Assembly: GCF_041431135.1 (NCBI RefSeq)
Contig: NZ_CP107799.1
Location: forward strand, 6,200,001 to 6,264,000
Reading direction: 5' to 3'
Source of the DNA: Streptomyces sp. NBC_00554
Lineage (GTDB): Bacteria > Actinomycetota > Actinomycetes > Streptomycetales > Streptomycetaceae
DNA length: 64,000 bases
Positions within the stretch are counted from its first letter, which is position 1. The number at the start of each line of letters is the position of its first letter. The translations under genes and the position numbers were made by a program. The notes beneath the pieces were generated by a model. The model was not told the DNA's origin. It made no database searches and worked only from the letters and a program-made list of their open reading frames with translations. Below are positions 34,995 to 44,026 of this stretch, one piece after another.

Positions 34995-36395
34995 ATGAGT
35001 CGTATCGAAGCGCCGCGCGACGAAGTCACCGGCAACCTCGTGGACCGTCTGCTGAGCGGCCTGCCGGCCGAAGCCGTTCTCACCGACCCGGACATCACGG
35101 CCTCGTACGCGAACGACATGGCGAGCTTCTGCGAGGCGGGCACCCCGGCCGTCGTGGTCCTTCCGCGCACCGTCGAACAGGTCCAGCACGTCATGCGCAT
35201 CGCCACCGAGCTGCGCGTCCCCGTCGTCCCGCAGGGCGCCCGCACCGGCCTTTCCGGCGCCGCCAACGCCTCGGACGGCTGCATCGTGCTGTCCCTGGTG
35301 AAGATGGACAAGATCCTCGAGATCAACCCGGTCGACCGGATCGCGGTGGTCGAACCGGGCGTCATCAACGCGACCCTCTCCCGCGCCGTCAACGAACACG
35401 GCCTGTACTACCCGCCGGACCCCTCCAGCTGGGAGATGTGCACGATCGGCGGCAACATCGGCACGGCCTCCGGCGGCCTGTGCTGCGTCAAGTACGGGGT
35501 GACGGCGGAGTACGTCCTCGGCCTCGAGGTCGTGCTGGCCGACGGGCGGCTCATGACCACCGGCCGCCGTACGGCGAAGGGCGTCGCCGGGTACGACCTC
35601 ACCCGCCTCTTCGTGGGCTCCGAGGGCTCGCTCGGCATCGTCGTACGGGCGATCCTGGCGCTGCGGCCGCAGCCGCCCCAACAGCTGGTCCTCGTGGCCG
35701 AGTTCGCGTCGGCGCGGGCCGCCTGCGACGCCGTGGTCAAGGTGATGGAGGGCGGCCATGTGCCGTCCCTCCTCGAACTGATGGACCGCACGACGGTGAA
35801 GGCCGTCAACGACCTCGCCCACATGGGCCTCCCGGAGACCACCGAGGCACTGCTCCTCGCCGCCTTCGACACCCACGACCCGGCCGCCGACCTCGCCGCG
35901 GTCGGCGCCCTGTGCGAGGCCGCGGGCGCGACCCAGGTGGTACCGGCGGAGGACGCGGCCGAGTCCGAAATGCTGCTCCAGGCGCGGCGGTTGTCGCTCA
36001 CCGCGCTCGAAGCGGTGAAGGGCACGACGATGATCGACGACGTGTGCGTGCCGCGCTCCCGGCTCGGCGACATGCTCGAAGGCATCGAGCGCGTCGCCGA
36101 CAAGTACTCGCTGACCATCGGGGTCTGCGCGCACGCGGGCGACGGCAACACCCACCCCACCGTCTGCTTCGACGCCTCCGACCCCGACGAGTCCCGGCGC
36201 GCCCGCGAGTCCTTCGACGAGATCATGGCCCTCGGCCTGGAACTCGGCGGCACGATCACCGGCGAGCACGGCGTGGGCGTCCTGAAGAAGGAGTGGCTGG
36301 CGCGCGAGATCGGCCCGGTGGGCGTGGAGATGCAGCGGGCGATCAAGACGGCGTTCGACCCGCTGGGGCTCCTTAACCCCGGCAAGCTCTTCTGA
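34995..36395 (+). CDS. FAD-linked oxidase (GlcD / D-lactate dehydrogenase-like)
   Basis: ATG 34995 gives 466 residues. The PCMH-type FAD-binding domain shows PQGARTGLSGAANA near residue 78 and EMCTIGGNIGTASGGLCCVKYGVTAEYVLGLEVVLADGR near residue 150. The C-terminal FAD-linked oxidase domain ends with HAGDGNTHPTVCFD, GGTITGEHGVGVLKKEWL and LNPGKLF. These are typical of GlcD, the FAD subunit of glycolate oxidase, and of bacterial D-lactate dehydrogenases. It oxidises a 2-hydroxy acid with quinone or cytochrome as acceptor. No GlcE or GlcF genes are adjacent. Confidence 0.92.
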   Translation: MSRIEAPRDEVTGNLVDRLLSGLPAEAVLTDPDITASYANDMASFCEAGTPAVVVLPRTVEQVQHVMRIATELRVPVVPQGARTGLSGAANASDGCIVLSLVKMDKILEINPVDRIAVVEPGVINATLSRAVNEHGLYYPPDPSSWEMCTIGGNIGTASGGLCCVKYGVTAEYVLGLEVVLADGRLMTTGRRTAKGVAGYDLTRLFVGSEGSLGIVVRAILALRPQPPQQLVLVAEFASARAACDAVVKVMEGGHVPSLLELMDRTTVKAVNDLAHMGLPETTEALLLAAFDTHDPAADLAAVGALCEAAGATQVVPAEDAAESEMLLQARRLSLTALEAVKGTTMIDDVCVPRSRLGDMLEGIERVADKYSLTIGVCAHAGDGNTHPTVCFDASDPDESRRARESFDEIMALGLELGGTITGEHGVGVLKKEWLAREIGPVGVEMQRAIKTAFDPLGLLNPGKLF

Positions 36396-36406
36396 CGCAC
36401 CCAGAT

Positions 36407-36880
36407 CTACTCCCCGTCCTTGGACTCGTCCGACGGCCACGGATCCCGCAGCCACAGGTCGTCGGCCGGAGTGGGCGCGAGCAGCTCGGCGAGGCCGTCG
36501 TCGATACCGAGCTGCTCCGCCTCAGAGCCCGGCGGGACCGCCCGCAGGGTTCGCTCCAGCCAGGCGGAGACCTGCGCGGAGGGTGCTTCGAGCAGCGCGT
36601 CGCCGTCCGGCGAACTCAGCGCCATCAGCACGACACTGCGGCCCGAGACCTTCGTCGGCCACACCCGCACATCACCGTGCCCGCACGGCCGGAACACCCC
36701 CTCGACGAGCAGTTCGCGGGCGAAGGTCCAGCTGACGGGATGGTCGGAGCCGATGTGGAAGGTGATGTGGACGGCGTACGGATCGTCGGTGCGGTAACTG
36801 AGCCGCGCCGGGACGGGGATGCTGCGTTCGGGCGACAGGACGAGTTTGAGCTCGAGTTCGCGTTCCACCACGGTGTGCAT
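36407..36880 (-). CDS. ssgG: SsgA-like sporulation/septum-site protein, SsgG-type
   Basis: ATG 36880 is preceded by AAAGGA and gives 157 residues beginning MHTVVERELELKLVLSPERS. The SsgA-like (SALP) fold is unmistakable: DPYAVHITFHIGSD, VSWTFARELLVEGVFRPCGHGDVRVWPT and LSSPDGDALLEAP. SALPs control where septa and peptidoglycan cleavage occur during sporulation-specific cell division. The acidic C-terminal extension (LLAPTPADDLWLRDPWPSDESKDGE) and the location between RDD genes and a GlcD-like oxidase match S. coelicolor ssgG as I recall it. SsgG helps fix sporulation septum placement. Confidence 0.9.
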   Translation of the reverse strand: MHTVVERELELKLVLSPERSIPVPARLSYRTDDPYAVHITFHIGSDHPVSWTFARELLVEGVFRPCGHGDVRVWPTKVSGRSVVLMALSSPDGDALLEAPSAQVSAWLERTLRAVPPGSEAEQLGIDDGLAELLAPTPADDLWLRDPWPSDESKDGE

Positions 36881-37136
36881 GTCGGTGCGTTTCCTTTCTC
36901 GTACGGGGCCCTGTGGGCGGGCCCGTACGAGTGGAGAGCGCGTTGAGGCGGGACCATTACGCGGGTTCCGAGAAGTTTTTTCCCGTTGGGCTCTCAGTGG
37001 TGTGCCCAGCGATGTCCGGACGTGGCGGAACCTTGCCCGAATGGGGCGGGTACGGCGGGAGCGGCAGTGGCGGGTGCGCCGGTCTGATAGATGTGGAGCC
37101 CCCAAAAGACCCCCGAGCAGATACGGGACGACGGAC

Positions 37137-38663
37137 ATGAGCGCCCCAACCCCGGCACCCGGCGACGACAGGCCCCGCGAAGGGTATTACCCGGATCCCT
37201 CCATTCCTGGATATGTCCGGTACTGGAACGGTGCCTCCTGGGTACCGGGTACGAGCCGTCCGGCGCCGTTGGACGGCGTGCCGCTCGCGTCGCCGCCCGG
37301 CTCGCACCCGGCGTCCGTGCCCGCGCAGGCGCAGGCGCCGGCTCCCGCCGAGGAGACCGGGCCGCACTTCTTCGACGAGGACCCGCAACCGTCCGGCGGC
37401 TCCCGGCAGGTGAGCCCCGCCGAGGCCCAGCACGGCAGCCGGCCCGAGCCCGCGGCCGCGTGGGGCGCCGACCGCTCCCGGCAGACCGGTTTCGGCGGCG
37501 AGCGGGACCGCCGCGTCGCCTGGGGGGCGCCGCCGAGCGCCGCCGACCCGCGGGTACCCCACGCGTCGGAACCGGCCGACCCGGTGGTCCAGCCCGACGG
37601 CCGCTCCTCACGTACGGACGGCACGGCGACGATCCCGCCCGCGGACTCGGGCAGCCCCCAGCCTCCGGCGTCCGGCGGCACCGTGGTGTTCCGGCGCCCG
37701 ACGGGACCGGTACGGCCCGCGGGAGTTGAGGGGACGGGCAGCGGCAGCGGGCGCCCCGCAGGACCCGGTGCCGAGGACCTGCCCTCCGAGGGCACCATGA
37801 CCTTCCGCCCGCGCACGCCGCAGCAGGGGGCGCAGCCGGGGAGCACGGCCCCGGCCGCCGGTGCGCCCGCCGCGTCCGCCGGGGGCGGCTTCGGCGCCGG
37901 GCAGGCCGCCGCTGCCCAGGCGGCCCAAACCCCAGCGGCCCAAACCCCAGCGGCCCAAACCCCAGCGGCCCAAGCTCCGGCCACCCCGGTGACCCCCTCC
38001 GTTCCCCAGCAGGCAGCCGGCGCTCCCATGGCACCCGGGGTCGGCGGCGGTCAGCCCTCCTGGGCGCAGCAGGTGCACCGGCTCGCGGGGGACCCGGCGG
38101 CGGAGGGGCAGCCCGTCGCGCCGTGGAAGCCGCCGGTCGACGACATCTTCACGGCGGCCGCGCGCAGGCAGTCGGCGGCCCGTCCCGCGGGCCTCGGCAA
38201 GCGGCTGGCCGCCCGGCTCGTGGACACCGTGGTCCTTGCCGGGGTCACCGCCGTGGCCGCCGTACCGCTGGGCACCAAGGCGGTCGACCACGTCAACGAG
38301 AAGATCGACGCGGCCAAGCTCTCCGGCGAGACCGTCACGGTCTGGCTGCTCGACGGCACGACCGCGGGCTACCTCGGTGTGATCCTCGCCGTCCTGCTCC
38401 TCTTCGGCGTCCTCTACGACGCGCTGCCCACCGCCAAGTGGGGCCGCACCCTCGGCAAGAAGCTGTGCGGCATCGAGGTGCGCGACATCGAGGGCCACGA
38501 ACCCCCGTCCTTCGGCTCGGCCCTGCGCCGCTGGCTCGTCTACGGCGTCACAGGCGTCCTCGGTGTCGGGGTCCTCGGTGTCCTGTGGTGCCTGTTCGAC
38601 AAGCCGTGGCGCCAGTGCTGGCACGACAAGGCGGCCCACACCTTCGTGGCGGCGCGGACGTAA
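37137..38663 (+). CDS. RDD-family membrane protein with long Pro/Gly-rich N-terminus
   Basis: ATG 37137 gives 508 residues. The first 320 or so are low-complexity and Pro/Ala/Gln-rich with a small N-terminal DUF2510-like motif (PREGYYPDPSIPGYVRYWNGASW). This is followed by an AQTPA repeat tract. The RDD domain begins about residue 355 (PAGLGKRLAARLVDTVVL) and has three hydrophobic segments, ending PWRQCWHDKAAHTFVAART. RDD proteins are membrane proteins of poorly defined, possibly transport-linked, function. A second RDD gene follows in the same direction. Confidence 0.85.
   Translation: MSAPTPAPGDDRPREGYYPDPSIPGYVRYWNGASWVPGTSRPAPLDGVPLASPPGSHPASVPAQAQAPAPAEETGPHFFDEDPQPSGGSRQVSPAEAQHGSRPEPAAAWGADRSRQTGFGGERDRRVAWGAPPSAADPRVPHASEPADPVVQPDGRSSRTDGTATIPPADSGSPQPPASGGTVVFRRPTGPVRPAGVEGTGSGSGRPAGPGAEDLPSEGTMTFRPRTPQQGAQPGSTAPAAGAPAASAGGGFGAGQAAAAQAAQTPAAQTPAAQTPAAQAPATPVTPSVPQQAAGAPMAPGVGGGQPSWAQQVHRLAGDPAAEGQPVAPWKPPVDDIFTAAARRQSAARPAGLGKRLAARLVDTVVLAGVTAVAAVPLGTKAVDHVNEKIDAAKLSGETVTVWLLDGTTAGYLGVILAVLLLFGVLYDALPTAKWGRTLGKKLCGIEVRDIEGHEPPSFGSALRRWLVYGVTGVLGVGVLGVLWCLFDKPWRQCWHDKAAHTFVAART
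37921..37980 (+). repeat. 15-bp tandem repeat encoding AQTPA
   Basis: Three perfect copies of CGGCCCAAACCCCAG (37921-37965) and a fourth degenerate copy. In the RDD protein they encode consecutive AQTPA units in the disordered N-terminal region. Confidence 0.9.
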
Positions 38664-38778
38664 GGAACGCCGGCGCAGAGGGCGTACAGAGCCACGCGTC
38701 ATCGGACGTACACAACCCGGTAGCCCGGACGGCCGCTCGCCGGATGCGGACGGGGAGGGTTCGCGGTCCACTCGGGCC

Positions 38779-39438
38779 ATGAGCAGCGAACCGCCGCCTC
38801 CGGGCTCCGGCCAGCCACCGGACGACGACCCGTTCAAGAAGCAGCCCCCGCCCGCCGAGGGCGGCGGCTCCCCGTACGACCCCTCCTACGGCGCCCAGCC
38901 CCCGCCGTCCGGCGCCCAGCCGCCGCCCTACGGTGGTGGCGGCGATCCCTACGGCTCCGGCGGCCCCTACGGCGGCGATCCGCTCGCCGGTATGCCGCCG
39001 CTGGCGGACAGCGGCAAGCGGGTCCTTGCGCGGATCCTCGACATGATCCTCGTGGGCATCGTGGTGTGGCTGCTGTCATGGGCGTTCGGGGTCACCGAGT
39101 ACGACGTGGACACGGACAAGATCGACACCGGCAAGTCCTTCGCTCAGTCGCTCGTCGCCGCCGTGCTCTACGTCGGGTACGACACCTTCATGATCAGCAA
39201 GTCGGGGCAGACCCTCGGCAAGAGGCTGTTCAAGCTGCGGGTGGCCAACCTCGACAACGGCTCCACGCCGTCCGTGCAGACCACGCTGATCCGCTCGCTG
39301 GTCCTGTGGATCCCGTTCGCGTTCTGCTGCGCGTGCATCTGGACCGCGATCGCGGGCGGTTGGAGCTTCTTCGACAAGCCCTACAAACAGGGCCTCCACG
39401 ACAAGGCGGCCAAGACGGTGGTGGTCAGCACCGGTTGA
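38779..39438 (+). CDS. RDD-family membrane protein, smaller paralogue
   Basis: A 219-residue protein beginning MSSEPPPPGSGQPPDDDPFKKQ. The N-terminal 75 residues are Pro/Gly/Tyr-rich (PYGGGGDPYGSGGPYG). The RDD domain then follows (SGKRVLARILDMILVGIVVWLL), with MISKSGQTLGKRLFKLRVAN and the C-terminal GLHDKAAKTVVVSTG, the two conserved motifs of the family. It sits 115 bases after the larger paralogue, so the pair may be a single transcription unit. The specific role is unknown. Confidence 0.88.
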   Translation: MSSEPPPPGSGQPPDDDPFKKQPPPAEGGGSPYDPSYGAQPPPSGAQPPPYGGGGDPYGSGGPYGGDPLAGMPPLADSGKRVLARILDMILVGIVVWLLSWAFGVTEYDVDTDKIDTGKSFAQSLVAAVLYVGYDTFMISKSGQTLGKRLFKLRVANLDNGSTPSVQTTLIRSLVLWIPFAFCCACIWTAIAGGWSFFDKPYKQGLHDKAAKTVVVSTG

Positions 39439-39466
39439 CCGTCGGGCGGTGGGACAGGAAACGACG

Positions 39467-39499
39467 ACCGGCGGGTCCGTGAGACACGGGCCCGCCGGT
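39467..39499. terminator. Hairpin terminator after RDD gene
   Basis: ACCGGCGGG pairs with CCCGCCGGT, with a further TCCGT/ACGGG inner stem. It separates the RDD gene from the convergent small membrane protein gene. Confidence 0.85.
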
Positions 39500-39527
39500 T
39501 CGTACGTGCTGACGCTTCTGCGGTGAC

Positions 39528-39842
39528 CTAGGGGTTCGCCGGCTCGCGTACGGGCTCGGACGTCACGGAGGCGGCCACCGATGCGGTCTCGCGCTGTGCG
39601 GGGACGCGCCCCTCCAGTACGGGAACGACGGGCACCTTCACGGTGCGCGCCGGCTTCGGCAGCGGGACCGTCAGGGCGACGAGGAGTCCGAGAACGAGTG
39701 CCGAGAGGGTGATCGCCACGATCCCCGGGCCCGAACTCGTCTGAGACAGCAGCAGCATGGCGAGGGTGGAGAGGATCACGGTGCAGGAACCGTAGGCGAG
39801 CTGTGCGGCGGTCGGACGAGGCATGGCAGTCGTTCGAGGCAT
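39528..39842 (-). CDS. Small conserved membrane protein, SpdD-like
   Basis: A 104-residue protein. ATG 39842 is preceded by GAGGAAA, and a later in-frame ATG at 39824 also exists. Two hydrophobic segments lie in the first 60 residues (LAYGSCTVILSTLAMLLLS and IVAITLSALVLGLLVALTV), followed by a soluble Val/Pro/Ala-rich C-terminus. The opening PRPTAAQLAYGSxTV resembles small Streptomyces membrane proteins related to plasmid Spd (spread) proteins. This is from memory, with no proof of function. Confidence 0.6.
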   Translation of the reverse strand: MPRTTAMPRPTAAQLAYGSCTVILSTLAMLLLSQTSSGPGIVAITLSALVLGLLVALTVPLPKPARTVKVPVVPVLEGRVPAQRETASVAASVTSEPVREPANP

Positions 39843-40304
39843 GGCAATCGTTTCCTCGGATGGGGGTGCTCCCCCCGGGTGCCTCTCGCGATGGGGGAGG
39901 GTGCGGATAGAGCATTGGGGGTGAGGCTGCGAATCGGGGGCCGACAACGGTGTCGACTTGGCAATCCATCGACATTCCGACGTGCCGCCAATCGACTCTA
40001 TTCGCCTGCATGCCCGAGTGGAACGGCCGGTAAGCGTGACCTAACCCACGGTGCCGGTGCACAGGGGGCGCACGGAGTCATCACGTCCATGAAGTGGACG
40101 TCCGGGCGCGCCTGTTGAGCGGTGTGGTGGCGCTCCGCAGAGCGAACACCCGCTCTACATAGTGCAGTTGCCAGGTTCAAGTCAAGATCTGTCTTTTCTT
40201 TGGTAACTCCGGTCCAATGTCGTCACTTGACACGCGTATTCGCCCGCGGACCCCATGACCTGGACCCCTCCATCCGCGTGAGCGCGCGCGAGGGAGGACA
40301 TCAA
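39843..40304 (+). other. Intergenic region upstream of the M6 protease gene
   Basis: About 460 bases without a convincing gene. Around 40150-40215 there is a lower-GC patch (CTGTCTTTTCTTTGGTAACT), unusual for the window and probably part of the promoter of the strongly expressed-looking M6 metalloprotease gene. TTGACA occurs at 40227-40232, but I find no fitting -10 box. Confidence 0.4.
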
Positions 40305-42638
40305 GTGACCAGCAGATCATGGACGTTCAGAGGGGCGGCGGTGGGCGTTGCCCTCGCCGCGGCCACTGCCACGTTCTCGACGTTCGCCGTGGCGCAGGCC
40401 GACGCCGGTGCGTCGGCCCCGACGGTGGACCGCCGTGACCCGGCATCGCCCGCCGCGAGTGACACCGAGCACGACCTCAAGGGCCCGTTCACGGACAGCG
40501 AGGCGGCCCAGCGCGAAGAGGCGCTCCAGCAGGTCATATCCGGCGAGGCCACGGCCCAGGAGCGCAACGGCTCGCAGGTCGTGCAGCTCAGCAAGGGCAA
40601 GTACGTCGAGCTGGCCCGGGAGAAGACCGACAAGATCTTCACCATCCTGGTCGAGTTCGGCGACCAGATCGACAGCCGCTACGGCGGCACCGTCGGCCCG
40701 CTGCACAACGCGATAGCCGAGCCGGACCGCACCAAGGACAACAGCACGGCCTGGCAGGCGGACTACAACCAGGAGCACTTCAACGAGCTCTACTTCGGCA
40801 CCGGCACGGGTGTCGACTCGATGAAGACGTACTACGAGAAGCAGTCGTCGGGCCGTTACTCGGTCGACGGCGAGGTCTCGGACTGGGTCAAGGTCCCCTA
40901 CAACGAGGCCCGTTACGGCTCCAACGACGCGAGCACCGGCGCCTGGTACGCGGTGCAGGACGGCGTCACCGCCTGGGTCGCGGCGCAGGAGGCGGCAGGC
41001 GCGACCGACGCGGAGATCAAGGCGCAGCTGGCCGAGTACGACCAGTGGGACCGCTACGACTTCGACGGCGACGGCAACTTCAACGAGTCCGACGGCTACA
41101 TCGACCACTTCCAGATCGTGCACGCCGGTGAGGACGAGTCCGCGGGCGGCGGCGCCCAGGGCGCGGACGCCATCTGGGCCCACCGCTGGTACGCGTTCGG
41201 CACCGACGCCGGTTCCACCGGACCCGAGGGCAACAAGCTCGGCGGCGCCGCGATCGGCGACACCGGCATCTGGGTCGGCGACTACACCATCCAGCCGGAG
41301 AACGGCGGACTCGGCGTCTTCGCCCACGAGTACGGCCACGACCTCGGTCTGCCGGACCTCTACGACACCAACGGCGGCGACAACTCCACGGGCTTCTGGA
41401 CGCTGATGTCGTCCGGTTCCTGGCTCGGCACGGGCGAGGAAGAGATCGGCAACCTCCCCGGCGACATGACCGCCTGGGACAAGCTGCAGCTCGGCTGGCT
41501 CAACTACGACACGGCGAAGGCGGGCACCAAGTCCTCGCACACGCTGGGCGTCGCCGAGTACAACACCAAGAACGCGCAGGCGCTCGTCGTCGAACTGCCC
41601 GAGAAGACGGTCACCAACGAGATCGTCGAACCGGCGCAGGGCGCGACCCAGTGGTGGAGCGGCAGCGGCGACAACCTCTCGCAGACGCTGACCCGTTCCG
41701 TGGACCTCACGGGCAAGTCCTCGGCCACGCTGACCCTTGACGGCTGGTGGGACATCGAGGCGGGCTACGACTACCTCTACACCGAGGTGTCCACCGACGG
41801 CGGCGCCAACTGGACCGCCATCGACGGCACCGCGGACGGCGCGGCCATCAGCCGTGACGGCAGCGGCAAGCCGGCGCTCGACGGCACGACCGAGGCGTAC
41901 AAGAAGCTGTCGTACCCGCTGGACGCCTACGCGGGCCAGAACATCGGCCTGCGCTTCCGCTACGCCACCGACGGCGGCGTGGCCCAGAAGGGCTTCGCGG
42001 CCGACGAGATCAGCGTCACCGCGGACGGCACCGCCCTCTTCTCGGACGACGCGGAGACCGCGGACGCCGCCTGGACGGCGGACGGCTTCTCCCGTATCGG
42101 CGCGTCCATCACGGACGACTACGCGCAGTACTACATCGCCGAGAACCGCCAGTACGTGTCGTACGACAAGACCCTCAAGGTCGGCCCGTACAACTTCGGC
42201 TTCTCGACGACCCGTCCGGACTGGGTGGAGCACTTCCCGTACCAGAACGGCCTGTTGATCTGGAAGTGGGACACCTCCCAGCCGGACAACAACACCAGCG
42301 TCCACCCGGGTGCTGGTCTGGTGCTGCCGATCGACGCCCACCCGACCGCCCTGAAGTGGGCGGACGGCACGGTGATGCGCAGCCGTATCCAGGCCTACGA
42401 CTCGCCCTTCAGCCTGTTCCGCACCGACGGTCTCACGCTGCACAAGGCGGACGTCGCGACCAAGATCGCGTCGCAGAAGGGTGTCTCGGTCTTCAACGAC
42501 CGGACCAACACCTACTACGACACGAGCACCCCGCTGGCCGGTGTCAAGATCACTGACACCAACACCAAGATCAAGATCGTCAAGGAGGCCCTGAACGGCT
42601 CCACGATCTCGCTCCAGGTCGGCCCCGCAGTGAAGTAA
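40305..42638 (+). CDS. Secreted immune inhibitor A-type metalloprotease (family M6)
   Basis: GTG 40305, preceded by GAGGGAGGA, gives 777 residues. The signal peptide is AAVGVALAAATATFSTFAVAQA. A propeptide rich in Glu/Gln follows. The zinc-binding motif HEYGHDLGLPDLYD (HExxHxxGxxD, near residue 342) and the downstream LMSSGSWLG assign it to M6 peptidases such as Bacillus InhA. After the catalytic domain, from about residue 450 to 640, is a beta-rich region (SRSVDLTGKSSATLTLDGWWDIE) typical of the InhA MAM-like domain. It would degrade proteins outside the cell. A strong terminator follows. Confidence 0.93.
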   Translation: MTSRSWTFRGAAVGVALAAATATFSTFAVAQADAGASAPTVDRRDPASPAASDTEHDLKGPFTDSEAAQREEALQQVISGEATAQERNGSQVVQLSKGKYVELAREKTDKIFTILVEFGDQIDSRYGGTVGPLHNAIAEPDRTKDNSTAWQADYNQEHFNELYFGTGTGVDSMKTYYEKQSSGRYSVDGEVSDWVKVPYNEARYGSNDASTGAWYAVQDGVTAWVAAQEAAGATDAEIKAQLAEYDQWDRYDFDGDGNFNESDGYIDHFQIVHAGEDESAGGGAQGADAIWAHRWYAFGTDAGSTGPEGNKLGGAAIGDTGIWVGDYTIQPENGGLGVFAHEYGHDLGLPDLYDTNGGDNSTGFWTLMSSGSWLGTGEEEIGNLPGDMTAWDKLQLGWLNYDTAKAGTKSSHTLGVAEYNTKNAQALVVELPEKTVTNEIVEPAQGATQWWSGSGDNLSQTLTRSVDLTGKSSATLTLDGWWDIEAGYDYLYTEVSTDGGANWTAIDGTADGAAISRDGSGKPALDGTTEAYKKLSYPLDAYAGQNIGLRFRYATDGGVAQKGFAADEISVTADGTALFSDDAETADAAWTADGFSRIGASITDDYAQYYIAENRQYVSYDKTLKVGPYNFGFSTTRPDWVEHFPYQNGLLIWKWDTSQPDNNTSVHPGAGLVLPIDAHPTALKWADGTVMRSRIQAYDSPFSLFRTDGLTLHKADVATKIASQKGVSVFNDRTNTYYDTSTPLAGVKITDTNTKIKIVKEALNGSTISLQVGPAVK

Positions 42639-42660
42639 GAGGCATTTCCGCAGGTCAGAG

Positions 42661-42702
42661 CATGATCGGCCGCGACCCCCTGGCGGGTCGCGGCCGATCG
42701 TG
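42661..42702. terminator. Rho-independent-like terminator after the M6 protease
   Basis: GATCGGCCGCGACCC pairs with GGGTCGCGGCCGATC around a six-base loop (CCTGGC), followed by TGTTT. It ends the M6 metalloprotease gene 23 bases after the stop. Confidence 0.93.
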
Positions 42703-42761
42703 TTTAGGTGCGTCCTGTGATTCTCTTATTGACACCGGACCGCACGGGGGTGTGACTTTTC

Positions 42762-43157
42762 ATGGCCGCAGGAGGTTTCTGCAAGCTGCCGAACGGCAGC
42801 GTGGTGGTGGCGCTGAACCTGCCCAGCCCGTCCGGCCCGTACAGCTCGGCCGCCGGCTGTGTGCGGGTGCTCGTGCTGGCCCAGAACCGGGCCCGCGCCC
42901 TGACCCGGCTGCGCAACCTGGGCCTGCGCGCGGTGTACCTGCGGGGCAACGCCCAGCCGCCCACCCCGGACGAGATCACCGCGGTCCTGCACCACCCCGA
43001 CGGCCTGATATGGCGTACGGCCCCGGCCCCTGACAACGGTGTCAGCGTCAGCCCGGACATCGGCCCGGAGCTGGTCCAGGAGCTGTGGCACCCGATCAGG
43101 GCGCTCATGCGCAGACCCGCGCCCCAAGGCCTGCCCGCGGCGCCCCAAGGCCTGTAG
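42762..43157 (+). CDS. Conserved hypothetical protein, 131 residues
   Basis: A 131-residue protein from ATG 42762 (MAAGGFCKLPNGSVVVALNLP). It has no signal peptide or transmembrane segment. It seems to be an alpha/beta protein (GCVRVLVLAQNRARALTRLRNLGLRAVYLRGN) with a C-terminus containing PQGLPAAPQGL, a near-direct repeat. Proteins like this are conserved near pncA/pncB in Streptomyces to my recollection, but I know no function. It converges with the nicotinamidase gene. Confidence 0.55.
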   Translation: MAAGGFCKLPNGSVVVALNLPSPSGPYSSAAGCVRVLVLAQNRARALTRLRNLGLRAVYLRGNAQPPTPDEITAVLHHPDGLIWRTAPAPDNGVSVSPDIGPELVQELWHPIRALMRRPAPQGLPAAPQGL

Positions 43158-43173
43158 GAGTTCCCCGGGAGGC

Positions 43174-43758
43174 TCAGACCACCGGCTTGCCGGTCAGCTC
43201 CACGCCCGCGCTCCGTAGCTCCTCCAGGGCCCGGTCCGTGGTCTCCTCGGCCACTCCGGCCGTGAGGTCGAGGAGGACCTGCGTACGGAAGCCCTCGCGG
43301 GCGGCGTCCAGGGCGGTGGCGCGTACGCAGTGGTCGGTCGCGATGCCCACCACGTCCACCTCGTCGACCTCCCGGGCCCGCAGCCAGTCCGCCAGCGTCA
43401 CCCCGTTCTCGTCGGCGCCCTCGAAGCCGCTGTACGCCGCCGCGTACGCGCCCTTGTCGAAGACGGCGTCGATCGCGCCGGAGGCGACGACCGGGGCGAA
43501 GTTCGGGTGGAAGCCGACGCCCTCCGTGCCGGCCACGCAGTGCGCGGGCCAGGAGTGGACGTAGTCGGGGTTGTCGGCGAAGTGGCCGCCGGGGGCGATG
43601 TGGAGGTCGCGGGTCGCGACGACATGGCGGTAGCCGGCGGGCGCCTGCCCGATCAGCTCCGTGATGGCGGCGGCCACATCGGCACCCCCGGCCACCGCGA
43701 GGCTGCCACCCTCGCAGAAGTCGTTCTGCACGTCTACGACGATCAAGGCGCGGCGCAT
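43174..43758 (-). CDS. pncA: Nicotinamidase / isochorismatase-family hydrolase
   Basis: ATG 43758, preceded by AAGGAC, gives 194 residues. The opening ALIVVDVQNDFCEGG carries the catalytic Asp. The metal-binding region is seen in GGHFADNPDYVHSWPAHC. The nucleophilic Cys lies in VGIATDHCVRATALDA near residue 141, giving the Asp-Lys-Cys arrangement of nicotinamidases. It hydrolyses nicotinamide to nicotinate. The nicotinate phosphoribosyltransferase gene follows upstream on the same strand, 268 bases away, so the two form an NAD salvage pair. Confidence 0.93.
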   Translation of the reverse strand: MRRALIVVDVQNDFCEGGSLAVAGGADVAAAITELIGQAPAGYRHVVATRDLHIAPGGHFADNPDYVHSWPAHCVAGTEGVGFHPNFAPVVASGAIDAVFDKGAYAAAYSGFEGADENGVTLADWLRAREVDEVDVVGIATDHCVRATALDAAREGFRTQVLLDLTAGVAEETTDRALEELRSAGVELTGKPVV

Positions 43759-43906
43759 GGCGGGTGTCCTTAGGCTCGGCATGAGGTCGGTGGTGTTGAT
43801 GGAGGGGTGCGGGCCCGGCCTTTGAGCTACCGAGCCTAGAGACTTCAAGTGCGCTCCGGGAGGGGGCATTTGGCTGCTGCGCCGTGTCCCGGAGTGCGGA
43901 GGGAAG

Positions 43907-43945
43907 GCTTGCGTGGTGCGGAGAGGACGCTTGCGTGGTGCGGAG
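43907..43945. repeat. Two 17-bp direct repeats upstream of pncA
   Basis: GCTTGCGTGGTGCGGAG occurs at 43907-43923 and 43929-43945, spaced by a 22-base period. It is in the 268-base gap between pncA and pncB. It could be a regulatory repeat or just slippage; nothing known matches. Confidence 0.55.
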
Positions 43946-44026
43946 GGGGCGTTGCCGTTGCATTCCCGCTCACCGGTTGTTCATGCGCCCGCGCGATAGC
44001 CGTACGTCAGCGGCAGCAGCCGTATC

